A DNA stretch of 64,000 nt, taken from NCBI GenBank assembly GCA_046595995.1, contig JBKJNB010000148.1:15263-79262 (forward strand). The letters are read 5' to 3'. Source of the DNA: JAWXBR01 sp046595995. Its GTDB lineage: Bacteria; Bacteroidota; Ignavibacteria; Kapaibacteriales; Kapaibacteriaceae. The translations under genes were made by a program, and so were the position numbers. How positions within the stretch are numbered: position 1 is the stretch's first letter; every line of letters begins with the position of its first letter. Below, in pieces: positions 33,433 through 41,666 of this stretch. The notes under the pieces are model-generated. The model saw only the letters and a program-made list of their open reading frames with translations. It ran no database searches and was not told the DNA's origin.

Positions 33433-34343
33433 CTTGCTCCAAAGTAGGTGTTGTCCATAAAATCATCTTCGAAGTCTTTATCAGAACCTGGTACGGGCGT
33501 ATGCAATGGCACATCCGATTTCGCAAGGTCAATGTATAGATGTCGATGTTGCTCCAGTTCTTTATGCTTCAACTCCACGGCACGCTCGAGGTCGTCTTTG
33601 TGCCCTATACGCCAGGCCTCATTGTCGAGCTCAGTGGCAATCGAAAACGGCTCTTGAGACTGCAATCTCGACAATCGTCGCCTCTCAATGCGCAGACGTG
33701 TTTCAAGGGATGCCACTTCCGCCTGAAGTCGCTCGATTGATCCTTCGCTGCTTAACGCGTCATCCGCACCATGCATGGTTGCAAGTAACGATCGCAGTCG
33801 AGACCCATTTCGTCTGCGATATGCCTCTTGTACGCGATCCCAGTCGCGTCTTCGCTCGACATCTTCACCAACTACATCTGGGTGTAAGCGTTTTGCCAAG
33901 GTCCTGTACATCGTAGCAAGCTCTGCGTCGTCCGACGCATTGCCGTATTCCCCCGCCGATGCTTCACGGCGCTCGCGGTCTAATCGCGACACCTCTCGCA
34001 GACGCTGGTACATTCGTTCGTATTCCTTGTCTACGACCTTATTTACCAAGACGACTATTTCGGGTGTGATTGTCTCCCCGCGAGCCACTTTAATGCTAAG
34101 TAGCTCGACTCGACGAAACAGCTCGGCACACGCAAGTGTTAGTTGCTGCCGTTTGCGTTCAATGGCGCCAAAGTTCACGTCGTAGATATGCATTAGCCGT
34201 ACGTGTTCTTCGGACGTCAGTCTCACATGCTCCTCTACCGTGCTCTTGAGATTTGCACGCAGATTCACACATCGCGTGCGGAGGTGCTCTACTTCGGGAT
34301 GAGTGTTCGGGTGCAATTCGGGATGAGTGTTCGGGTGCAACAC
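33429..34343 (-). CDS. Coiled-coil protein with a J-domain-like core
   Basis: 304 residues. Long charged helices (about 18-125 and 205-290, for example SIERLQAEVASLETRLRIER) flank a short block ATMYRTLAKRLHPDVVGEDV with an HPD tripeptide (His154-Asp156) followed by WDRVQEAYRRR, which looks like helices II-III of a DnaJ J-domain. If functional it would stimulate a DnaK ATPase. The GTG start at 34343 lies in a 24-bp repeat that encodes LHPNTHPE twice, so the true start may be a later codon. The gene is 7 bases after the BatA-like gene. Confidence 0.6.
   Translation of the reverse strand: MLHPNTHPELHPNTHPEVEHLRTRCVNLRANLKSTVEEHVRLTSEEHVRLMHIYDVNFGAIERKRQQLTLACAELFRRVELLSIKVARGETITPEIVVLVNKVVDKEYERMYQRLREVSRLDRERREASAGEYGNASDDAELATMYRTLAKRLHPDVVGEDVERRRDWDRVQEAYRRRNGSRLRSLLATMHGADDALSSEGSIERLQAEVASLETRLRIERRRLSRLQSQEPFSIATELDNEAWRIGHKDDLERAVELKHKELEQHRHLYIDLAKSDVPLHTPVPGSDKDFEDDFMDNTYFGAR
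34293..34340 (-). repeat. 24-bp tandem repeat, 2 exact copies, at the start of the J-domain-like gene
   Basis: Units 34293-34316 and 34317-34340 are identical and encode LHPNTHPE twice at the N-terminus. It sits at the junction with the BatA-like gene. Confidence 0.95.
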
Positions 34344-34350
34344 AAGTATG

Positions 34351-36450
34351 CTAGGTACTTACGGGAGTTGGCTCGCGCGCGTAGAATGCAGAGACCAGTA
34401 ACTCAGCGATTGCGCATAGGATGGCCAGTACAATGAACAGAGGCCACAGTTCAGATCCGGTGCGTGCGGATGAGATTGCGGCGGTTACGTCGGACGCATC
34501 GGACACCGTTACCACATGATCTGGAGCACGAACGATTTTCTTTGCTTCGGTCTCGGCAGCGTTAGGCGAGAAAAAGTTTAGAATGGACTCTTCGTTTGGA
34601 ACATTCACGGCTACAGTCATGACGCTCGCGGAATCGGTAGTAGAAATTTTTACTACTCCGGCTGCGGGTTGTGCAGGAACTGTGAGGAGAGCTGCTGATG
34701 GCATGCGCACAGAACGTACGCCAGACGTGATGCCAGCAACGTCGCGCATAAGAAAGCTCTCGGTGCTCGTATAACGCGGAGGAACGGGCGCTGATACGGG
34801 CTCGCCGACACCTGCGTCAAGACCGGCATCGCGGGGCATAAGCAGATACATCGAAGACCGAACGGCAGTTGCTGCAAATAGTCCGGTTACAGGAAAGGTG
34901 CTCCAGGTAAGAGTCGGTGGAATCGCAATGTAGAGAACACGTCCCCCACCAATCGTGCTTTCACCAATGAGGGGTCCAGCAGATGTATTCATAATGCTAA
35001 CACCACCCGAAGCCGGTAATTGACGCTCAATGCGTGGCGACTCGACAGAACGCTTTGCATCAGACCCTTTAAAGACCCCAAAGAAGAGTGGATGCGAGCG
35101 TTCGATTGTCGTTACCGTAAACGGTTCATTTGCAGGTGCAGCGCGAACAGCGCCAGCCGTAAATCCAAACGCAGGAAGTTCCTTCACAAGCGACGGATTG
35201 TCGCTCGCGAAGAGAACGAGACCACCACCACGTTCAACCCATTGCCTGAAGACAGCCGCATCGGCTGAAGAAATAGCGGAGCCAGCAATCATGACAACGT
35301 CGGTATTGCTTAGACGCGACGCAGCTTCTGCGGCCGAAGATGCAATGCTGATTTCAGGCGAGGCTTCCTCCATGCCAGGCAGTGAGAGCGCAGTGCGCAA
35401 GTACATGATGTCTGTAGGTGCACCAACAAGCAATACTCGTGCACGTGGCGGAACGATGAGGCCTGCGTAGCGCACGTTATCCCGGTCGATGGCATCGTTT
35501 TCTAGCTCTACGTGTGCCGCGATAAGGCCCCGTCGTTGTGGCGGCGCAGACACAATAACACTGCGCGTTGTACCTGCAGGCACGTCGATTGCTCGCTGCC
35601 CAACGCGCACGCCGTCGAATGCCATGCTCACGGGAACGCCAACGGCATCACTCTTGCTGCCATTGCGAATAAAGGCTTCGATCTCTACCGGCTTGTCTGG
35701 TTGAAAGAGCTTCGTTATCACATTAAGGCTATCGACGCTTAGGTTCTGCTCGAGCGCGGTAAGGCCGTCACCAATTCGCACGAGGAACATCGTTGCGTCA
35801 TCGTTAAGCACGATGCCAGAGTCGGACACATCGCGACGTGTTAACGAAGTCTGCATGTCGCTGATAACAAACACCTCGTGGTGTGCATGCCGAGCCTCTT
35901 TGTACAGACGATCTGCCGTACGTAGCATGCGCGGAAGATCGGCGCGATCGTCGGCAATGGTTATTCTGTCAATCATCTCGCGAGCCACGGTGAACGTGCT
36001 CGTGAATGCAACACTACGCTGTGCATCGAAACCCGACAACGGAAGTACTGCAACTTCGTCGCCATCTTTAAGCGAGGAGACAATCAGACGTGCCGTGGCA
36101 AGTGCCTGACGCAAGCGTGGACCCTGTTGATCGGCGGCCTCCATGCTTGCGGAATTGTCGACAAGGATTACAACACTTGTGCGCTGCTTGGCTCCGAGTA
36201 AAGGAAGGTTGCCGGGCACCGTCGGACGTGCAAATGCAAGCACAGCAAAAATGATAATGAGTGTACGCAGAATGAGAAGCAGGATCTGCTGAAGCTTCAA
36301 GTTGCGCACGCGTGTTTGCTGCAACTCTTCGAGGAACCGCAGCGTGCTGAATTCAACGGTGCGCAGCTTGCGAAGGTTGAGAAGGTGAAGCACAAGCGGA
36401 ATGCTTGCTGCCATCAGCCCAAACAGTACAAACGGATTCAGAAAATTCAT
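34351..36450 (-). CDS. BatA-domain (aerotolerance-like) membrane protein with vWA domain
   Basis: 699 residues. The N-terminus is the BatA/TIGR02226 membrane module (MNFLNPFVLFGLMAASIPLV, LHLLNLRKLRTVEFSTLRFL) with a second membrane helix (LLILRTLIIIFAVLAFARP). Next is a von Willebrand A domain with the metal-site start VVILVDNSASMEA, then a glutamine-amidotransferase-like or DUF4159-like exported part, and a last membrane helix (LWPLFIVLAILCAIAELLVS). Relatives occur across Bacteroidota beside MoxR ATPases; none is in the window. The role is probably envelope assembly or stress. The start lies in a 23-bp duplication. Confidence 0.85.
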   Translation of the reverse strand: MNFLNPFVLFGLMAASIPLVLHLLNLRKLRTVEFSTLRFLEELQQTRVRNLKLQQILLLILRTLIIIFAVLAFARPTVPGNLPLLGAKQRTSVVILVDNSASMEAADQQGPRLRQALATARLIVSSLKDGDEVAVLPLSGFDAQRSVAFTSTFTVAREMIDRITIADDRADLPRMLRTADRLYKEARHAHHEVFVISDMQTSLTRRDVSDSGIVLNDDATMFLVRIGDGLTALEQNLSVDSLNVITKLFQPDKPVEIEAFIRNGSKSDAVGVPVSMAFDGVRVGQRAIDVPAGTTRSVIVSAPPQRRGLIAAHVELENDAIDRDNVRYAGLIVPPRARVLLVGAPTDIMYLRTALSLPGMEEASPEISIASSAAEAASRLSNTDVVMIAGSAISSADAAVFRQWVERGGGLVLFASDNPSLVKELPAFGFTAGAVRAAPANEPFTVTTIERSHPLFFGVFKGSDAKRSVESPRIERQLPASGGVSIMNTSAGPLIGESTIGGGRVLYIAIPPTLTWSTFPVTGLFAATAVRSSMYLLMPRDAGLDAGVGEPVSAPVPPRYTSTESFLMRDVAGITSGVRSVRMPSAALLTVPAQPAAGVVKISTTDSASVMTVAVNVPNEESILNFFSPNAAETEAKKIVRAPDHVVTVSDASDVTAAISSARTGSELWPLFIVLAILCAIAELLVSAFYAREPTPVST

Positions 36451-36486
36451 GTAAGGTTTACAAGGAAATTCATGTAAGGTTTACAA
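36443..36486 (-). repeat. 23-bp-period tandem duplication across the rluB/BatA gene junction
   Basis: The 20-base core AATTCATGTAAGGTTTACAA is repeated at a 23-base period (units from 36443 and 36466). One unit holds the rluB stop together with an ATG as an ATGA overlap (36473-36470), the other the ATG now used by the BatA-like gene. Confidence 0.95.
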
Positions 36487-37255
36487 TCTTCCTGAGTTCA
36501 TGCACTTCTTCGCGCGTGAGGTGACGGTACTCACCACGATTCAATCCGCGGTTTGTTAGAAAGGCGTATTGCTTGCGATCGAGTCGCTTCACTTCGTACC
36601 CAAGAGTTTCAAAAATGCGCCGCACCTCTCTATTGCGTCCCTCATGAATTTCGAGTATCACGCTGCTGCGGTCGCTCGGATCGATCGCAATGTTGCAGGG
36701 CTGTGACGGTCCGTCTTCGAGTTCAACCCCTGCAGCAATCTGCTTTGCGTGGTCCGAGCGGAGATTGGCGCTGAGAGCCGCTTTGTACACGCGCGGTATT
36801 GCGTAACGCGGGTGCATCAGGCGATGCGCAAGGTCTCCATCGTTTGTAAGCAGCAACACACCAGTCGTATTACGGTCGAGACGTCCGACAGTAAACAAAC
36901 GCGTGTGAATCTTTACGATGTCGAACACCGTGAGTCTGCCAAGTTCATCGCTCGATGTTGTGATGTAGTTCTTGGGTTTGTTTAGAATAACATAGGTTAG
37001 GTGTTTCGTGCGTGTAACAGGTTCTCCGTTAACGCTTACCTGGTCGTCGAGCGTAACCCTTGTTCCTAGTTCGTTTACGATTTTGCCGTTCACCACAACA
37101 TTGCCGGCTTTAATTAGAGCGTCGGCATGTCTGCGCGAAGCAATGCCTGCATCGGCGATGACTTTGTTAAGGCGCACTGCTCCGGCGGGACCTTCCTCAG
37201 GTTCGGATTTTGGAGGTCGCTTGCCAGATCTGTCGGTCGGTTTGTTTTGTGTCAT
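36470..37255 (-). CDS. rluB: RsuA/RluB-family pseudouridine synthase
   Basis: 261 residues. An N-terminal S4 RNA-binding domain (VRLNKVIADAGIASRRHADA, then VVVNGKIV) follows a short basic leader. The catalytic domain has GRLDRNTTGVLLLTNDGDLA with the catalytic Asp127, and ILEIHEGRNREVRRIFETLG with VKRLDR near the end. It makes pseudouridine in rRNA; family position suggests RluB (23S position near 2605), though RsuA or RluF cannot be ruled out by eye. ATGA overlap with the upstream glycosyltransferase gene; its stop lies in the 23-bp duplication. Confidence 0.88.
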   Translation of the reverse strand: MTQNKPTDRSGKRPPKSEPEEGPAGAVRLNKVIADAGIASRRHADALIKAGNVVVNGKIVNELGTRVTLDDQVSVNGEPVTRTKHLTYVILNKPKNYITTSSDELGRLTVFDIVKIHTRLFTVGRLDRNTTGVLLLTNDGDLAHRLMHPRYAIPRVYKAALSANLRSDHAKQIAAGVELEDGPSQPCNIAIDPSDRSSVILEIHEGRNREVRRIFETLGYEVKRLDRKQYAFLTNRGLNRGEYRHLTREEVHELRKIVNLT

Positions 37256-38289
37256 GTCGATGAGTATCCAGTTCGTTCAAAGAGAGCAATAACGGCGCCG
37301 TACACATGCTGTGCGGTAAGCGATCGCATACACTCGTGTGTGCCGATGGGACAGCGCATACCTCCGTGACTACTACAAGGTCTGCATGCGAGGTCGGTGC
37401 GTTCAACGATGTGTGCGTGTGTACCGTACGGACCAAATCCGAACTCGCGAACGGTTGGTCCGAAGATGCCTACCACTGGCACGTCCTGCAAAGATGCGAC
37501 ATGCAGCGGTGCACTATCGTTCGCCACAACAACCGAAGCCCCAGCAATCAAGGCTGCCACTTGTCTTAACGACGTCTTACCTGCCAGGTCTGTGACGTTC
37601 TCATGCGCGGCTACAGTGCCACGAACCGAGGCATCACCGACCAGCACGACCCTGTAGCCCGTACGCGCCAGCTGCTGAGCGAGGTCGTTAACGTACTCAA
37701 GCGGCCATTGTTTGGTAGGCCACACCGTCCCCGGGGCAAGCACCACGTAACCCTCACGAGAACCGGTGGCACCAACCTCGTCGAGAAGCTCATCTGCGTC
37801 CACTTTATCTGTGTTCGTATAGAGTCGCAAGGGTCCGACAGATTCCTTACCCAGCGTGTGCAGCGATTCGATCCCTTGCAACAGTTGCAGATGTCGGTCT
37901 GCATCGTGCAGCGTTTTCGGATATGCCAACACCTTCGCGCCACGCAGCCAACGTGTCCACGTGTTGTTGAATGTCACGACGCTCTTCGGTCGCATTGCTC
38001 TTACAAGACGCATCGTTCGGAATGAAGTATGCGGCACCAGGGCTATGTCTACGTCGGAGCAGCGCTCGGCAACGAGGGCACGCAGCCCCTTACCACCTTT
38101 ATGCTCGCCCCGCTTGTCGAACGCCACGACGTCGTCGGCGTAGGCAAGTCCGTCTACGAAGGCGGCCGCAGCCGGCGTTGTAATAAACACGATACGTGCA
38201 TCGGGCATGAGCTTGCGAACTGCAGCGCATAGAGGCAGCGTCAGCAGCACATCACCGAGGAACGCTGTTTGTACGATTGCAATCGTCAT
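37252..38289 (-). CDS. Family 9 glycosyltransferase, heptosyltransferase-like
   Basis: 345 residues from the ATG at 38289. GT-B fold with TAFLGDVLLTLPLCAAVRKL at the start and the GT9 donor region VVLAPGTVWPTKQWPLEYVN, LVGDASVRGT, ASVVVANDSAPLHVASLQDV and VGIFGPT. These enzymes add heptose to the LPS inner core (WaaC/WaaF type) at the inner membrane. Overlaps the lipid A-type acyltransferase gene by ATGA and precedes rluB, so LPS building is the shared theme. A pair of cysteines (CRPCSSHGGMRCPIG) near the end is frequent in GT9 members. Confidence 0.88.
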   Translation of the reverse strand: MTIAIVQTAFLGDVLLTLPLCAAVRKLMPDARIVFITTPAAAAFVDGLAYADDVVAFDKRGEHKGGKGLRALVAERCSDVDIALVPHTSFRTMRLVRAMRPKSVVTFNNTWTRWLRGAKVLAYPKTLHDADRHLQLLQGIESLHTLGKESVGPLRLYTNTDKVDADELLDEVGATGSREGYVVLAPGTVWPTKQWPLEYVNDLAQQLARTGYRVVLVGDASVRGTVAAHENVTDLAGKTSLRQVAALIAGASVVVANDSAPLHVASLQDVPVVGIFGPTVREFGFGPYGTHAHIVERTDLACRPCSSHGGMRCPIGTHECMRSLTAQHVYGAVIALFERTGYSST

Positions 38290-39185
38290 GTGTGCAACGA
38301 CGGTGGTTGTTCGTCCCGCCATCGACGGTGTTGCCACGACCACAGTCCTGGATGGTTACGAATGGCGGCTTCGAGCAGGCGCACATGTCGCTCCGTAAGC
38401 GTCCGGATACCCGCAGGCGTGTTCTCCAAATCGTCCATCGGAATTTGTTGTAAAGGGGCTGCGTACGTTCCGTCTTCCAAGCGTTCTGCAAAGCCCGTGA
38501 TAATAGGAACGTTGTAGCGAAGGGCAAGTGCCGCGGGCGCTTCGTACGTCGGCGTGGGACGTCCAAAGAAATCTATCCAGGCGTCGCGTGCAGGGTCTGC
38601 ATGCTGGTCTACGAGAAATGCAATCGTACCGCCCTCGCTAATGGTACGCACCAACGTGCGTGCTGCGTCATGCATTGATACGACGGTGTTGCCGAATCGC
38701 GTACGGTACGAGTTTAGAAGATTGGCAACGTATCTGTTGCGTTGCGGATGCACGACGATGGTTATCGAGGTATCGAGTTGAATGCCAGCAGCAAGTGCGA
38801 GGTACTCCCAATTACCGAAGTGTCCACTCACGAGAATTGTTGGCTTGCGGGTCTCGACGCGATTGCGAAGGACACCGATGTTACCGAACGTTATGCTAGA
38901 GGCTATCTGTTCGCGTGTTAGCGCGGGGATTGCCAATACTTCTGCGAGGACGATGCCGAGGTTACGGTATGCATCGCGGACAATGACGCCACGATTGCTA
39001 TTGGTTAGGTCTGGGAAAGCATGATGCACGTTGTCATCGGTAATGGCGCGGCGTTTCGCGCTAGCAACCATCATTGCATCACCAAGCCGTCGGCCAAGCC
39101 CCCTTCGGCCCCTTACCGAAAGACCTTGTGATAAGCGGCCTAGCGTCAGGAGCGATTTTGCAACGAGTTTATCGGTGATCGCCAC
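38286..39185 (-). CDS. LpxL/HtrB-type lipid A late acyltransferase
   Basis: 299 residues from a GTG at 39185 that overlaps the TAG of the gene before it by one base. The H-X4-D/E catalytic motif of this family is present as HFGNWE (His122, Glu127), with VVHPQRN and FLVDQHADPARDAWIDFFGR downstream, as in LpxL/LpxM. It adds a secondary acyl chain to lipid A at the inner membrane. Followed with ATGA overlap by the GT9 gene. Confidence 0.88.
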   Translation of the reverse strand: MAITDKLVAKSLLTLGRLSQGLSVRGRRGLGRRLGDAMMVASAKRRAITDDNVHHAFPDLTNSNRGVIVRDAYRNLGIVLAEVLAIPALTREQIASSITFGNIGVLRNRVETRKPTILVSGHFGNWEYLALAAGIQLDTSITIVVHPQRNRYVANLLNSYRTRFGNTVVSMHDAARTLVRTISEGGTIAFLVDQHADPARDAWIDFFGRPTPTYEAPAALALRYNVPIITGFAERLEDGTYAAPLQQIPMDDLENTPAGIRTLTERHVRLLEAAIRNHPGLWSWQHRRWRDEQPPSLHT

Positions 39186-40582
39186 TAGCGCGACGTGGCA
39201 TTGGGGTCAGAACCAAACGGGTTGGCATACATCTCGCGCCACTTCTCGTTACGTATTTCACCGCGCATCGTGGAGTGTACCAGCTTGTGGTTCTGCATGA
39301 GTTGGAAGTCGACAAAATAGAAAGCGACTCCGCCTTGCAGATTGCGATAGATCCAGACTTCGAATGGCTTCGAATCGAGCGACTGTACGTTTTGTTCAAT
39401 CTCTGACGGAATACCGTACTTCATGAGAATGACACCTCGATCGGTTCGCCAACCATCGCGAAAGGTGGGGTTGCCATAGAATTTTTGTGCACGCTCAAAC
39501 ATTTCTCTGAACGTAGTCAACCGCTCGTTCTCGAACGTGGAAGGGTCCGGATCGCGCGAGCGCCAAAATGTAAAGAGGTACCGCTGTTGTGCACGTGTCT
39601 CCGACAATCCTTTTCGCGTGGCTCGCTCTGTCGAGTTCGCAAGAACATCTGACAGCTCAAGTTCGAGCGCGAGTTTCGTGCCATCTGTTGCTGCCCACTC
39701 AGAGGCAACAAACTGTTCGTCATCTGTCAGCGCAGGTGCGGCTACGGGCGGCAAATCGGGATTCAACACAAAGAATCGATCAAGTGCTGACGTGTACGTT
39801 GTAGAAAGATCGGTTGATTTGATACTTGTGACAAGGTAATACACGCCCGTGTTGAGAAGGTCTATCGGAATGTCTACGCGCGCAACAATACCCTCAGCGG
39901 ACGATGGCTGTGGGCGCAAGACTGTAAACTCTTCTTGTTTAACGTTGTTTACAATCCGATACTCGACAGTAAACGAATCGAGTGCATTCGACTTGGTATT
40001 GTACACTTCGTGGTACACACTCAACGAAGGGTCTTTACCAATGAAGTCATGCCGTGCGTTGGGCATGACTTGCACGCCGTTGCGCATAAACCGCTCTTCA
40101 ACGTTAGAAGGCGTAGTCTTCTCTGTAAAGATCACGTCGCTCATATCGACTTTTAACCCAAACTCGCGAACGACAATCGGGAAGGTCGACTTCACCACGT
40201 TCGAGGTATCTGCAAGGTCGATAGCCGAAACGCTAACAAGGTATTGCGCGGGCTTAAGATAAAGGGTCTGAATGCCTGTGAGATACCGTTCGTGTTTCAC
40301 AATCGGCGCCGCACTCGCATTTGCCGCTATCCACTCAGCGCGGGTAGTGTCGCCTAAATTGCTGACGAGTTGGACGTTGAAATGCACCTCGCCCACGTAC
40401 TGTCCGCTCGCGTTGCGGATGTACCTAATCGACGTATCTGCATACGCGTAATGAAACTCCCATCGGGTAAGGCCTGCGCTTCCCCTCAGCTGACTCATAT
40501 CTGGAATTACATCCAGCGTTTGCGATGCTGATGGCACCATGGCGACGAACAAGCCACCTAACAAACAGACAAGCAGGAACAC
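39185..40582 (-). CDS. Exported GWxTD-domain protein
   Basis: 465 residues from a GTG at 40582, with a signal peptide (FLLVCLLGGLFVAMVPSAS). The defining motif is GWRTDRGVILMKYGIP starting at residue 377, followed by PFEVWIYRNLQGGVAFYFVD. GWxTD proteins are confined mainly to Chlorobiota, Ignavibacteria, Gemmatimonadota and similar groups and have no settled role; an envelope function is likely. The gene is 5 bases after the PorV-like gene and ends in the start of the acyltransferase gene. Supports the assignment of the lineage. Confidence 0.88.
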   Translation of the reverse strand: MFLLVCLLGGLFVAMVPSASQTLDVIPDMSQLRGSAGLTRWEFHYAYADTSIRYIRNASGQYVGEVHFNVQLVSNLGDTTRAEWIAANASAAPIVKHERYLTGIQTLYLKPAQYLVSVSAIDLADTSNVVKSTFPIVVREFGLKVDMSDVIFTEKTTPSNVEERFMRNGVQVMPNARHDFIGKDPSLSVYHEVYNTKSNALDSFTVEYRIVNNVKQEEFTVLRPQPSSAEGIVARVDIPIDLLNTGVYYLVTSIKSTDLSTTYTSALDRFFVLNPDLPPVAAPALTDDEQFVASEWAATDGTKLALELELSDVLANSTERATRKGLSETRAQQRYLFTFWRSRDPDPSTFENERLTTFREMFERAQKFYGNPTFRDGWRTDRGVILMKYGIPSEIEQNVQSLDSKPFEVWIYRNLQGGVAFYFVDFQLMQNHKLVHSTMRGEIRNEKWREMYANPFGSDPNATSR

Positions 40583-40587
40583 TGTAC

Positions 40588-41664
40588 TTAATTGAAGTGC
40601 ATTGTGATGCCGAGGCGATTCACGATTCCAAGACTTCTTGTTGGGTTAATAGAGAAGTCGAGTGAGCCATCGAAGCCACCGCCGATGTACTTCAGTCCTA
40701 CACCGCCAGCAAGCCCTAACTGATCGTGTCCGAGGCGGTATCCTAAACGAATGCTTACGAATTCACGGAACGTGTACTCAGAACCAATAGCAAACTGCTC
40801 AGGCACATCAGCGAACGTTTCAAAGTCGCCCGCAACCAGCCACTGGTGAACCTTTACTCCATCTTCCATTTCTGGTTTGTCAGCAACAAAACCTTCGAAC
40901 ATGTCGATGCCGACGCCAGCCCTAAATGATAGCGGAAGGTCAAATGGCGACGTTTGGATCTGCATATCGATAGCACTTTGGTTCAGCCCCACGAGCGGTG
41001 TTTTTGTCGCATTAAGATTTGCACCACTGTATGCTTGTTCTGTGCCGAGGCTGTTAATCGAAAAGCCCAGGGTAACGCCATTGAAGCCCGTCTTGTACCG
41101 TGTACCTACGTCAAATACAAAGCCACCGGCGCTGACGCTCGTAAAGGCATGGTTCACGTACTTAGCTGTAATGCCGAACGCAAACTGGTCGGTTAGGTAC
41201 CCAGCGAACGTCAGGCCCAGAGCGATGTCGCCCACACTGTACGTGCCGCCAACACCATCTGGCTGATCGGTTGTCGTAATGGTTATCGGCCCACTATTGA
41301 ACGACGTAAAGCTCACCGCAAGTCGGTACTTGTCGCTAACAGGCAATACGCCTGCAGCAAAACTGTGCGACATGCCTGCAAACCAGAACGTATGGCTAAC
41401 GTCAACGGCATAAGCCTTGACATCAGCAATACCTGCAGCATTCCAGAATACCGAAGAGACGTCATTCGAGACTCCGCTGTATGCGCCGGCCATGCCAGTT
41501 CCTCGAGCGCCAACGCCAATCTTCAGGAACTGACCTCCGGAGAGACCGACCTTTGTAAAGTTACCAGCGGTCACGGGGGTCACCTGAGGCAATGCCGTAG
41601 AAAACGAAAACAAGGTGATGAGTGCGCATATGGCAACACTCAAGTGTTTTGTGTTGAGTTTCAT
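40588..41664 (-). CDS. PorV/PorQ-family outer-membrane protein
   Basis: 358 residues from the ATG at 41664, preferred over the ATG at 41670 because AGGAGA abuts the first but stands 6 bases from the second. Signal peptide (MKLNTKHLSVAICALITLFS). The start of the barrel, FLKIGVGARGTGMAGAYSGV and SSVFWNAAGIADV, is characteristic of the PorV/PorQ (UPF0164) family. PorV takes T9SS cargo from the translocon and is needed for sorting-domain release. Directly downstream of a T9SS cargo gene whose stop (41667-41669) overlaps the first ATG. Confidence 0.85.
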   Translation of the reverse strand: MKLNTKHLSVAICALITLFSFSTALPQVTPVTAGNFTKVGLSGGQFLKIGVGARGTGMAGAYSGVSNDVSSVFWNAAGIADVKAYAVDVSHTFWFAGMSHSFAAGVLPVSDKYRLAVSFTSFNSGPITITTTDQPDGVGGTYSVGDIALGLTFAGYLTDQFAFGITAKYVNHAFTSVSAGGFVFDVGTRYKTGFNGVTLGFSINSLGTEQAYSGANLNATKTPLVGLNQSAIDMQIQTSPFDLPLSFRAGVGIDMFEGFVADKPEMEDGVKVHQWLVAGDFETFADVPEQFAIGSEYTFREFVSIRLGYRLGHDQLGLAGGVGLKYIGGGFDGSLDFSINPTRSLGIVNRLGITMHFN

Positions 41665-41666
41665 GA

